Shown here: piece after piece, positions 7,512 through 14,794 of the stretch
Layout of the letters: each line of letters opens with the position of its first letter
Numbering within the stretch: the first letter of the stretch is position 1
Source of the DNA: Chloroflexota bacterium
GTDB lineage: Bacteria; Chloroflexota; UBA11872
Assembly: GCA_028875175.1 (NCBI GenBank)
Contig: JAPPFO010000238.1
Span: forward strand, 1 to 21,532
Direction: 5' to 3'
Length of the DNA: 21,532 bases
Program-made: the position numbers and the translations under genes
The notes under the pieces: model-generated
Database searches by the model: none
What the model was told of the DNA's origin: nothing
Seen by the model: only the letters and a program-made list of their open reading frames with translations

Positions 7512-7741
7512 TGACTTCACCCGAGCATTCTTTCGGCTCAGGCATGCTGCCACACGAGGGGCCGTTGACGCGCGGCGGGTCCGGCGTGAGCTCTCGTCTG
7601 GGACCAATCGTCCTTGCCTCCGCCGTTTGACGGAGCCGTAAACTGCGCCGTGGCTGGATTCAATCTCAAACCTGAGGCTGAACGTCAACGTCGCTCACGT
7701 GACGCGTGCCTCATCTTCATTCCGTACCTGGTGGTTGCTAT

Positions 7742-8227
7742 ATGTCGAACTATGTGACCGCGGCCGTTGCCGTCGTCCTGGCCGTGGTTGTCGCGGCCGT
7801 TGTCGTGATCGTCGTCGTCGTTTCGGGGGCATCCGATGGCGAGGCCCCGACCAAGGCCAACCCCGCCGCCTACACGCAGGCCATTGTCCAGGAGGCCATC
7901 GAGCGCTACAAGCGCGACGGACGGCAGGCGACCATCGACTACTACAACTCTCCGGATAATGTCGACGGTCCGTGGTACGTGTTTATCGTGGGCCCGGATG
8001 GCGTCACTATTTCCCATCACAACCCGCAATTCCGCGGCCGCGACCCCAGCCAGCGGATTGACGCCACCGGCTACTTCTACGGGGACGATCTGCTTTCGGC
8101 CGACGAGAACGGCAAGTGGGTCAACTACGTCATCGTCAATCCCGAAACCGGGCAGAATCAGCAGAAGCACACCTGGGCCGTCCGCTACGACGATCTTCTC
8201 TTCGGGTCCGGCTGGTACGAAAAGTAG
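7742..8227 (+). CDS. Membrane-anchored single Cache-domain protein
   Basis: The 161-residue protein has one very hydrophobic transmembrane helix (about 6-29) and then an extracytoplasmic domain. The domain shows the single-Cache pattern: a helix (AIVQEAIERYKRDG), then WYVFIVGPDGVTISHHNPQFRGRD (78-101), YFYGDDLLSA, GKWVNYVIVNPETG (124-137), and the closing TWAVRYDDLLFGSGWY strand. Cache domains bind small extracellular ligands such as amino acids, carboxylates or purines in chemoreceptors and kinases. Here no HAMP, kinase or methyl-accepting region follows, so the protein is a sensor or binding module alone. The ATG at 7742 has GGTGG 7 nt upstream; the frame extends a few codons further but without support. 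It is divergent from NCS2 paralogue 1 and lies between the two NCS2 genes. Confidence 0.8.
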   Translation: MSNYVTAAVAVVLAVVVAAVVVIVVVVSGASDGEAPTKANPAAYTQAIVQEAIERYKRDGRQATIDYYNSPDNVDGPWYVFIVGPDGVTISHHNPQFRGRDPSQRIDATGYFYGDDLLSADENGKWVNYVIVNPETGQNQQKHTWAVRYDDLLFGSGWYEK

Positions 8228-8294
8228 GCCAGGCCACGCCGATTGAGATCAGCCCGCCGGCGACCTTGTGACTAACGGCGCCAGGCGCTAGCTC

Positions 8295-8696
8295 GTGTCA
8301 CGCGCACTCCGCGACCGGGCGACCTGTGTTCTGATCCGAGACGGAAAAGTGCTCCTGGTCGCGGACGCCGGGTGGAAGTACATGCTTCCAGGAGGCGGCG
8401 TGGATCCCGGTGAAACGATCGACGCCGCCGCCGTGCGCGAGTTGCGCGAAGAGACGGGGCTCGTGGCCACCCACATCCAATACCTCTACACGTTTGACAC
8501 CGTGAGCAACCGGCACCACACCTTCGTGGTCGAAGCCGAAGGAGGGCTGGACGAAGACGGGGTCAAGTCGGCTGGCGAAATCCACGGCTTCCTGTGGTGG
8601 GACATGCAATCCGACGTGCGCGTGTATCCACACGTCAGGGCGGTACGAGACTGGCTGTTTCGTTCTCGGCCGGAGACCATCCAGGCCACAACGTAG
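8295..8696 (+). CDS. NUDIX hydrolase
   Basis: The 133-residue single-domain protein carries a complete Nudix box from Gly34 to Leu56: G34-x5-E40-x7-R48-E-L-R-E52-E53-T-G55-L56. The three glutamates coordinate Mg2+ for cleaving a nucleoside diphosphate linked to another group. The flanking parts fit the fold: an N-terminal strand ATCVLIRDGKVLLV, then the box, then TFVVEAEGG and a WWDM segment near the end. Specificity cannot be read. The start is GTG, four nucleotides after an in-frame TAG (8289-8291), so it cannot lie further upstream. The Shine-Dalgarno is weak. It follows the Cache gene on the same strand by 67 nt and converges on NCS2 paralogue 2. Confidence 0.9.
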   Translation: MSRALRDRATCVLIRDGKVLLVADAGWKYMLPGGGVDPGETIDAAAVRELREETGLVATHIQYLYTFDTVSNRHHTFVVEAEGGLDEDGVKSAGEIHGFLWWDMQSDVRVYPHVRAVRDWLFRSRPETIQATT

Positions 8697-8713
8697 AGGT
8701 CTGGCTACGTGAC

Positions 8714-8740
8714 CGGAGCGTGGCTCCGACTCGTCGAGTC
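8714..8740. terminator. Twin hairpins between convergent NUDIX and NCS2 genes
   Basis: CGGAGC (8714-8719), loop GTG, GCTCCG (8723-8728) forms a perfect 6-bp stem. It is followed at once by GACTC (8728-8732), loop GTC, GAGTC (8736-8740). The pair lies 17 nt after the NUDIX stop and 48 nt beyond the NCS2 stop on the other strand. No long T-run is present; CCTTTA lies 12 nt downstream. Position suggests a bidirectional 3'-end structure. Confidence 0.4.
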
Positions 8741-8788
8741 TCGCGCGCCTTTAGCGCGGCCGACGCCGGCGACGGCTGCTAGCCGGCG

Positions 8789-10516
8789 CTAGCGCGAACC
8801 CTTGACCTGCACGGTCACGATGTCGATGCCGTGATACTTCCGGTGGCGCACCGCGGCCGCGTAGTGCCGCAGCAGGCGCAGCGAAACCGTCTCTTCGTTC
8901 AGTGTTTCGGCCTGATCCCCCAGGTGAGCCATCCAGTCCTCGATGTTCTGCTCCTCAAGCACCGCCAGGAACTCCATCTCCACCGCGCCGTCGCCGGGAC
9001 GCGCCAGCACAATCAGGCGTGGTGCGCTTTCCGTCTCGTCGGGGGTGTGAATCTGCGAAAGGCTCGCCAGGGTCTCTTCGCCGGCGGCGCGCAGGCGGTC
9101 CCGCGACGCGTCATTCCAACCCATTCGTGCGGCGAGTTTGCTCAGAAAGGCATCGATTTCCGGCAGCGCCGCGGTCGACACCTGGGCGTCCAGCCGTCGG
9201 ACTCGCGGGCTGGTCAGTTCGATGAAGGCGGTCAGCAGAATGGCCGCCACGATGCCGACCGTCATGCTGTTGCCGAGCGACGCGCCCAGCGTCTCGCCCA
9301 GCAGGTCCGCGACCACGTTCCGATGCTGGAGTCCCACCCCCAGCGCCAGCGCCAGTCCCGCAACCAGCGCCTTGCGGTGATCCAGCCCGTCCTGCACGAC
9401 CATCCGCATGCCTTCCACGAAGAGCAGCCCCATGATGGTCAATAGAAAGACCCCCATGACCGCGCTGGGAACGGCCAGCAGGATCGCGGCGATCTTGGGC
9501 AGGAACGCCAGCCCGACCAGCATGATCCCGATCGCAATGCCAACGCTGCGCGCCGCCACCCCGGTGAAGTTGATGAGCGAGATGCTGGACGGCGAATAGG
9601 CCACCGTCGGCGGCGTCCCCGCCAGGCCGGCGAGCAGGCTGCCGACCCCGTTGGCGTTGAGCGTGCCTTGCACCAGGCGAAAGTCGATGGCGCGCGGCCG
9701 GCGGCGTGAGACGTTCTGGATGACCACGCCGTCGCCGCTGGTCTTGATCGCCACGACCAGGGTCACCGCCACAAACACCGGCAACAGCGCCCAGAACTGC
9801 TTGGTCGGTCTCAGGTCCAGCCCGGGCCACGCGCTGACGTCCGGCAGGGCAATCCACGGGGCATCGAGTACGCGCTGCGCGTCGTACAGGCCGGCCAGCG
9901 CGGCGGCCGCGCTCCCGACCGTGATGCCGATCAACGGCGCCCACAGCCGCCAAACGCCGGACGCGCGCATCGCCAGGGCCGCGCTGGTGGCCAGCGTTAC
10001 GCCGGCCACCGCCAGGCTTGCGCCCAGCGACTCGCCCTCGTTGACCTCGGTCAGCCGGTTGAAGGCCACCGGCATGACCGTGAGCGCGATGAGCATCAGC
10101 GACGTCCCCGCGACCACCGGCGTGATGATCCGGCGCAGCCGCGGCAGCCAGGCCGCCAGGGCGAACTGAAACAGCGACGAGACCACGATCAGCAGCACCA
10201 GCAGGGACTGCCCGCCATTCGTCAGCGCCAGGACGGAGATGGCGACAAAGTGCGGGCTGGCGCCCGACATCAGGATGTGTCCGGCCCCCACCCGCCCGAG
10301 CCGAGCCGCCTGCAGCGCCGTCACGATGCCGCCAATGATCATCGCCGCAAAGACCGCCCACGACAGGTAAAGCTCGCTCTGGTCGGCCGCCCGGGCGGTG
10401 ATGGTGACCATCAGCACCGTGTTGGCCAGGACCAGCATGATCCCCTGCAGCGCCACCCCGATCGTGACGACCGGCGGACAGCGCTCGTCCGGCTCGTAGC
10501 GGATGTGCTCGTTCAT
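8789..10516 (-). CDS. NCS2-type permease with C-terminal RsbW-like domain (paralogue 2, TM8 Glu replaced by Lys)
   Basis: The 575-residue protein is a diverged full-length paralogue of the permease at 5775-7511. Both share the NEHIRYEPDE start, GAGHILMSGAS versus GSGHILFMGTS, the NVSRRRPRAIDFRLVQGTLNANGVGSLLAGL segment (RVSRRRPRATDF... in the other), and the same soluble tail from about 451 to the end. The TM8 glutamate that contacts substrate in NCS2 carriers is Lys258 (AIKTSGD), and the TM10 motif is SPSSISLINFTG, one residue longer than in paralogue 1. These changes make ordinary nucleobase:H+ symport doubtful. The tail ends LRLLRHYAAAVRHRKYHGIDIVTVQV, like the last helix and strand of RsbW-type kinases. 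ATG 10516 has no strong Shine-Dalgarno. The upstream DUF1330 gene is on the same strand, 172 nt away. Confidence 0.85.
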   Translation of the reverse strand: MNEHIRYEPDERCPPVVTIGVALQGIMLVLANTVLMVTITARAADQSELYLSWAVFAAMIIGGIVTALQAARLGRVGAGHILMSGASPHFVAISVLALTNGGQSLLVLLIVVSSLFQFALAAWLPRLRRIITPVVAGTSLMLIALTVMPVAFNRLTEVNEGESLGASLAVAGVTLATSAALAMRASGVWRLWAPLIGITVGSAAAALAGLYDAQRVLDAPWIALPDVSAWPGLDLRPTKQFWALLPVFVAVTLVVAIKTSGDGVVIQNVSRRRPRAIDFRLVQGTLNANGVGSLLAGLAGTPPTVAYSPSSISLINFTGVAARSVGIAIGIMLVGLAFLPKIAAILLAVPSAVMGVFLLTIMGLLFVEGMRMVVQDGLDHRKALVAGLALALGVGLQHRNVVADLLGETLGASLGNSMTVGIVAAILLTAFIELTSPRVRRLDAQVSTAALPEIDAFLSKLAARMGWNDASRDRLRAAGEETLASLSQIHTPDETESAPRLIVLARPGDGAVEMEFLAVLEEQNIEDWMAHLGDQAETLNEETVSLRLLRHYAAAVRHRKYHGIDIVTVQVKGSR

Positions 10517-10688
10517 TGGCGCTGCGTTCGCCGGGCCTCAGGCAACCGTACGGCTACGAGGCCCGGACTGGGGCGCGCCGCCCAACGGCGGAATCCAATG
10601 GTGTGTAAGCGGCGGCCTGCCGCTACGCGTCCGTCGGCATCGGCAAGGCTGCCGGCGGCGCCGAATGCGCCGTCCCGCGACCCCGGGG

Positions 10689-10976
10689 CTATACGCCCTC
10701 CACGACGATCACGTTGGCCGTTGCCGACTTGAGCCGGATTTCTCTGAGGTCGGTGAATTCGGGCGAGGCGAGCCAGGTCTTGACCTGCGCCACGCTGTCG
10801 AATTCCATCACGATGAGTCGCTCCGGCGCCCAGTCGCCCTCGATGGCCTCGGCGGACCCACCGCGCACCAGATACTTGCCGCCGTGGGCCTCAACGGTCC
10901 CCGTCACCTTTCCGCGGAATTCGGCGTAGACCTCTGCGTCGGTCACTTGAAGATCCACAATCACATAGCCAGCCAT
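10689..10976 (-). CDS. DUF1330 domain-containing protein
   Basis: The 95-residue protein spans a single DUF1330 domain, a small dimeric alpha/beta-barrel fold. It begins MAGYVIVDLQVTDAEVYAEF and continues with a HGGKYLVRGG strand, WAPERLIVMEF, and FTDLREIRLKSATANVIVVEG, all at the family-typical positions and length. The biochemical role of DUF1330 proteins is unknown. GGAGG 4 nt before the ATG gives firm start support. It is divergent from the enolase-superfamily gene across 124 nt and lies on the same strand as NCS2 paralogue 2, but the 172-nt gap makes a common transcript uncertain. Confidence 0.92.
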   Translation of the reverse strand: MAGYVIVDLQVTDAEVYAEFRGKVTGTVEAHGGKYLVRGGSAEAIEGDWAPERLIVMEFDSVAQVKTWLASPEFTDLREIRLKSATANVIVVEGV

Positions 10977-11100
10977 TCAGTCCTCCACTCTCGGCATGTA
11001 CTTAGCTCAAGCCGTTCGATCTTCCCAGAGGCGAAAGTACGGTCGCAACCGGGGTATTGCTGACCGGAGGGTTCCATTGCGGCGGTAGGCTGACCGAATC

Positions 11101-12243
11101 ATGGCCGAGTGCATCGTCCTTGCCTCGCTTCGTTTCGCCTGCGTCACCGTCAACAGCCGCACCAAGTGGGATTTCGCGGAAATTGGCGATGATCAGGGGC
11201 TGATTGCCGTTGTCGAATTCACCTCGCGTCGAGAGGTCAAGAGCCGCCTGATTCGGCTGATGCAGGCCCTTATCGGCCAGCCCATCCGCGACGAGGCCGA
11301 GGTGGCTGTTCATGCCGGGCTGACGCACGGTCAGGTCATGCGGGACTTCGCGCTGGCCACCGCCGTCAGCGCCGTGCGCAACGCCCTTGCGGATATCCGG
11401 GCCCAGCGAGCCGGCCTGTCCCTCACCCGGGCGTTGGGCGGCCAGTCCGTCGACTCCGTTCAGCTCTACGCCAATACCAACCGGCATCTGCTGACCACCG
11501 CCCGGCGACCGCGCGACTTCGCGGCTGTCGCCGAGCGAGCCGTTCGTGATGGCTTTCGCACCATCAAGTGCACGCCGTTTGACGAAGTCGATCCCAGGGA
11601 TCCCGGCGCTGACCTGGTTGAATTGGCGCGCCCGGGTCTGGCCCGGCTGGTCGCCGCTCGAAGCGCCATCGGCCCCGACATCACCCTCCTGGTTGACTGC
11701 CACAGCCGCTTCGACCTCGCCTCCGCGCCGGCCGTGGCCGAGGAACTGGCCAGGCTCGATGTCGGCTGGTTCGAGGAACCCGTCAATCCGGAACGAGATC
11801 CGGAAGCCCTGGCCGAGATTGCTTCACGAGTTTTCATGCCCGTCGCTGGGGGCGAACACGCCTATGGCGCCGAGTTTTTTCAGCGCCTGGTCGCCTCGCG
11901 CGCCGTCGACGTTGCCATGCCGGACATCAAGTACTGTGGCGGGGTGTCCGAAGCAGTCAGGGCGGCCAGGCTGGTCGCCCGCCAGGGCGGCCGGACCTCC
12001 CTCCACGGCCCCACCGGCCCCGTCTCGATCCTGGCCGGCGGCCACGTCACCGCCGCCATGCCCGCGGCGCTCCCGCTTGAGTTCGGCGTCTACGAATGCC
12101 CCTGGCGAGCCGAGCTCATCGACCCGCCCGAGAACGTCCAGGATGGCCGTCTTCACCTTCCCACCGGCCCCGGTCTCGGCGCCCGCCTCGACCCAGCGGT
12201 CCTTCAAGAATACGGCCACAGCTGGAGCTCCGTGTCACTCTGA
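11101..12243 (+). CDS. Mandelate racemase/muconate lactonizing-type enzyme (enolase superfamily, acid-sugar dehydratase-like)
   Basis: The 380-residue protein has the enolase-superfamily capping domain (about 1-125) and beta-barrel (about 126-350). Mg2+ ligands are visible at strand ends: D199 in LLVDCHSRF, E225/E226 in WFEEPV, and E252 in AGGEHAYG. The general base on the second strand is K156 in IKCTPFD, and H302 in SLHGPTGPVS is the second acid/base, as in mandelate-racemase-group dehydratases. D275-I-K277-YCGGVSEA is the expected seventh-strand region. The second Lys of the KxK motif is Thr158, as in many sugar-acid dehydratases where that position is not Lys. Substrates are likely sugar acids or related hydroxy acids; the exact one is unknown. 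The Shine-Dalgarno before ATG 11101 is weak. Transcription is divergent from DUF1330. Confidence 0.88.
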   Translation: MAECIVLASLRFACVTVNSRTKWDFAEIGDDQGLIAVVEFTSRREVKSRLIRLMQALIGQPIRDEAEVAVHAGLTHGQVMRDFALATAVSAVRNALADIRAQRAGLSLTRALGGQSVDSVQLYANTNRHLLTTARRPRDFAAVAERAVRDGFRTIKCTPFDEVDPRDPGADLVELARPGLARLVAARSAIGPDITLLVDCHSRFDLASAPAVAEELARLDVGWFEEPVNPERDPEALAEIASRVFMPVAGGEHAYGAEFFQRLVASRAVDVAMPDIKYCGGVSEAVRAARLVARQGGRTSLHGPTGPVSILAGGHVTAAMPAALPLEFGVYECPWRAELIDPPENVQDGRLHLPTGPGLGARLDPAVLQEYGHSWSSVSL

Positions 12244-12328
12244 GTTCCGGTCGCACGCTCGACACTCGGCCGGACATGCTGCTTCCAACCAGGCGCGATG
12301 CTGCCTTGGGTGGATGTGAGGCATTGCA

Positions 12329-12357
12329 TGAGTCACAATGACTCACACGATGATTCA
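12329..12357 (+). promoter_or_regulatory. Palindromic operator upstream of vapBC
   Basis: TGAGTCA (12329-12335), spacer CAA, TGACTCA (12339-12345) is a perfect 7-bp inverted repeat, followed by a third related half-site TGATTCA (12351-12357). It lies 27-43 nt before the antitoxin start, where VapB-VapC complexes normally bind to repress their own operon. The assignment is inference from position and symmetry. Confidence 0.6.
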
Positions 12358-12358
12358 C

Positions 12359-12365
12359 GGGGAGG
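12359..12365 (+). promoter_or_regulatory. Strong Shine-Dalgarno GGGGAGG that favours a GTG start for the antitoxin
   Basis: GGGGAGG ends at 12365, directly touching the ATG at 12366, which leaves no spacing. The in-frame GTG at 12372 is 6 nt away and gives an N-terminus (MRQLTIRGF) typical of ribbon-helix-helix antitoxins. GTG is therefore the likelier start. Confidence 0.55.
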
Positions 12366-12371
12366 ATGAAC

Positions 12372-12635
12372 GTGCGGCAATTGACTATCCGCGGCTTTGA
12401 CGACGACCTCAGCGCGGCGATTCAGGGCCTCGCCAGACGCGAGGGAATCTCCCTCAACAAGGCGGCCCTGCGGCTCCTGCGCAAAGGCGCGGGGCTGGCC
12501 GACGGCTCCGAGGGCCGGCGGAAGATTGGGTCTTCTCTGGACCACCTGATCGGGACCTGGACCCAGGCGGAAGCTGACGAGTTCGACGCCGCACTTCAGG
12601 AATTCGAGAAGATTGACGAGGAAATGTGGAAGTGA
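12372..12635 (+). CDS. vapB: Ribbon-helix-helix antitoxin (VapB/FitA-like)
   Basis: The 87-residue protein starts with a short strand (RQLTIRGF) and two helices (DDLSAAIQGLARREG and SLNKAALRLLRKGAG), the ribbon-helix-helix DNA-binding fold of FitA/Arc-like antitoxins. The rest (about 45-87) is acidic (EADEFDAALQEFEKIDEEM) and would wrap around and block the PIN toxin. It is the first gene of a two-gene operon: the toxin start overlaps its stop in GTGA (12632-12635). The palindrome just upstream is the probable autoregulatory operator. A GTG start is chosen from Shine-Dalgarno spacing; the alternative ATG at 12366 would add two residues. Confidence 0.85.
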   Translation: MRQLTIRGFDDDLSAAIQGLARREGISLNKAALRLLRKGAGLADGSEGRRKIGSSLDHLIGTWTQAEADEFDAALQEFEKIDEEMWK

Positions 12636-13030
12636 GGCTGCTGCTCGACTCGAACGCTTACTCCCTGCTTCGTCGTGAACAGAGGCAAGTTGCACGGCTT
12701 GTGCGGGGCGCCGAGGAGATTCTCCTCTCGGCAGTCGTTGTCGGTGAGTTGCTCGCCGGGTTTCGGGGCGGCTCGCGCTACGAGCAGAACCTTGCCGATC
12801 TGCGAGACACGCTGAACAACCCGCTCGTGACATTCGTGCCCGTTGGGTCGGTCACGGCTGATCGCTACGCCCGGATCGTGGCTTCCCTGCGAGACAAAGG
12901 CCGCCCCATTCCAGCAAACGACGCGTGGATCGCCGCGCATGCCATGGAAACGGGCGCCGATCTCGTTTCCGCCGACCGCCATTTCGAGCACGTCGATGGC
13001 ATCGCCTGGGTCCGCCTGCCGGCGTCCTGA
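12632..13030 (+). CDS. vapC: PIN-domain ribonuclease toxin (VapC/FitB-like)
   Basis: The 132-residue PIN domain has its acidic active site intact: D6 in LLLDSN, E39 in VVVGELLAGF, D97 in PANDAWIAA, and D115 in LVSADRHFEHV. These residues bind Mg2+/Mn2+ for RNA cleavage. The family length is normal, so the toxin is probably functional. GTG 12632 overlaps the antitoxin stop by 4 nt, indicating translational coupling. A GTG two codons earlier (12626) is the alternative, with a GAGG 4 nt before it. The cognate antitoxin is the RHH protein immediately upstream. Confidence 0.9.
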   Translation: MRLLLDSNAYSLLRREQRQVARLVRGAEEILLSAVVVGELLAGFRGGSRYEQNLADLRDTLNNPLVTFVPVGSVTADRYARIVASLRDKGRPIPANDAWIAAHAMETGADLVSADRHFEHVDGIAWVRLPAS

Positions 13031-13147
13031 CCTGGCACCCTGGCGGCTCCTGGCGCATTCCAGGCCAATCGTGCAGCGTCTCCAGCTGATTATCGCTATG
13101 GCGCTCAATTGAATTGCCACGGGCTTCATGCGGCCGAGGGCGCGTGC

Positions 13148-14794
13148 CTAGATTTCCCGTCCCTTCGCTGACAGCACGATCATCTCGATGACTTCGTGAC
13201 TCGATATCGATCCAATGAACTCATCGGTTTGCGTATCCCTCACCGGCAGAACGGTCAGCGAACCGTCGGTCATTTGCTGCAGCGCATCTTCGACGAACTC
13301 GTCCGATCTTGCATGCGGCGTATTGTGGCGCAGGACTTGCCGTAATGGGGTTCGACCCCACTCGTTTCTGGGCAGATAACGCAACATGCTCAACGAAACG
13401 ATGCCGGCCAGGTTGCCCTTGTCGACAACGACATAGTCGTGCTGTTCCGGCATCAGCCAATTCTCGGCAAACGTCTTGACCGTGAGCGATTGATCCGGAT
13501 AGCTCCGCGACCGGTCAAGGATGTCCTCGACCTTGACATCGTCCAGGGCAAAACGGTCCAGTGACGGCGGGATGCGGCCGATCGGCGCCTCGTCCTCCGA
13601 TCGCTCGGTCCGCCGGATGGCGAAGCTGATCCCCAGCGGGGTCAGCAGGATATACACGAACATAACCAGGACAAGCAGGGAAAAGACGCCCTTGTCGATT
13701 GTCTCGGTATGAAAGAGTACGAGCAGTAGCGCGATTTCGGCCACGCCCTTGGCCATCAGGCCGGACGCGGTCGCGGCTGGCGCATCCAGCCGAGCCACGT
13801 ACGAACCGATGAAGGCTCCGGCGATTTTGCCGGCAACCGGCACCAGGGCCAGCGCCGCAATCGTTTGCAGCGGCAACTCCAAGAACTCCAGGCTCAAGTG
13901 CAGGCCGGCCGAGGCGAAGAAGAGCGGGACGAAAAAGCCTTCGGCGGCCCCGTGCATGCCCGGCATGATGTCGCGCCGGACCTGGTACGGCAGGATGGAT
14001 AGCGCCGCTCCGAAGAGCAGCGCGCCAAGTGAGCCGTGCAGCCCTACCCGCTCCGCACCGACGACGACCAGAAAGAGGCCGCCCAGCAGCAATCCAAAGG
14101 ATAGCTGCGGAACCTGCAAGAACCGCTGCAGGAGCACAATCAATCTGGGCAATACTTTTGTTGACGCGAACCACGTAATGGCGGTGAAGCCGATGATCTG
14201 GGCGACGAGCGTCACCACACTCAATGCGTCAAGTGTGTGATCTTCGCCGGCTGCGTAAAAGTGCTCGCTAATGGCAAAGCCAACGATGAACAGTCCAATC
14301 AGTTCGGCTATCACCACCGCCGAGAAGATCTGTACCCCCACCCGCTCGCGAAGTCGGCCTTCGTCAATCAAGACTTTTGCAACCACGCCCAGGCTGGAGA
14401 GTGACAACACCGCCGCCACTCCCAGGGCCTGGGTGAAGTTGAGGCCAAGCTCCAGGTCAAAGAGAATGTCCGTTGTAACCGCCAGGGATACCAGGAGGGA
14501 AATGGCCAACGACAAAACCGAGGCAACGAACAGACGACCGCGAATCGCCGATATGAACCCCCAGATATCGAGCTCGTCCAGTCCAATCACAAAGAAGAAC
14601 ATGAATATCCCGATGCCCAGCACGATTTCAACTTCTGCTCCGGACTCCACAAGTCCCGTGACCGGACCCAGAATCACGCCGGTCGCGGCATAGGCAACAA
14701 TCGAGTTAAGCCCGAACCTGCGAAAAACGCCTTCCAGCAATTTCGCAACAACGATCAGCAGGCCAATCGCAAACAGGCCGTCATAGATTTCCAA
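13148..14794 (-). CDS. CPA2 (Kef/NapA-type) cation:proton antiporter with C-terminal CBS pair
   Basis: The 548-residue membrane protein has a CPA2 exchanger domain of about 12-13 helices (1-395): GVILGP at 39-44, SLSSLGVVAKVLIDEG at 131-146, VIAELIGLFIVG at 161-172, LFFASAGLHL at 291-300, and GLMAKGVAEIALL at 345-357. A soluble region (about 420-540) contains two CBS motifs, KVEDIL...VVDKGNLAGIVSLSML and PLRQVL...VRDTQTDEFIGSISSHEVIEMI. CBS pairs bind adenine nucleotides, so transport may respond to energy state. The usual Kef NAD-binding RCK domain is absent. It probably exchanges Na+ or K+ for H+. The start is TTG with AGGAGGG (plus-strand 14805-14811) 10 nt upstream. No ATG fits the conserved N-terminus. 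Confidence 0.88.
   Translation of the reverse strand: MEIYDGLFAIGLLIVVAKLLEGVFRRFGLNSIVAYAATGVILGPVTGLVESGAEVEIVLGIGIFMFFFVIGLDELDIWGFISAIRGRLFVASVLSLAISLLVSLAVTTDILFDLELGLNFTQALGVAAVLSLSSLGVVAKVLIDEGRLRERVGVQIFSAVVIAELIGLFIVGFAISEHFYAAGEDHTLDALSVVTLVAQIIGFTAITWFASTKVLPRLIVLLQRFLQVPQLSFGLLLGGLFLVVVGAERVGLHGSLGALLFGAALSILPYQVRRDIMPGMHGAAEGFFVPLFFASAGLHLSLEFLELPLQTIAALALVPVAGKIAGAFIGSYVARLDAPAATASGLMAKGVAEIALLLVLFHTETIDKGVFSLLVLVMFVYILLTPLGISFAIRRTERSEDEAPIGRIPPSLDRFALDDVKVEDILDRSRSYPDQSLTVKTFAENWLMPEQHDYVVVDKGNLAGIVSLSMLRYLPRNEWGRTPLRQVLRHNTPHARSDEFVEDALQQMTDGSLTVLPVRDTQTDEFIGSISSHEVIEMIVLSAKGREI

Noticed and set aside
7512..7688. N-terminal extension of 59 residues on NCS2 paralogue 1
   Set aside because: The stretch is Arg/Ser-rich, precedes the NEHIRYEPDE motif that is at the very N-terminus of paralogue 2, and has no family counterpart; ATG 7511 is the better start.
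7512..7741. Purine or xanthine riboswitch in the divergent region before the NCS2 gene
   Set aside because: No conserved riboswitch core could be recognised; only short stems such as CTCCG/CGGAG are present.
8786..8795. Palindrome GCGCTAGCGC over the stop of NCS2 paralogue 2 as a protein-binding site
   Set aside because: Short GC-rich palindromes are frequent at this base composition and it lies within coding sequence at the 3' end; no supporting context.
10608..10624. Hairpin AGCGGC-GGCCT-GCCGCT between DUF1330 and NCS2 paralogue 2 as a terminator
   Set aside because: The stem is only 6 bp and no T-run follows on either strand, so it is not listed as a terminator.
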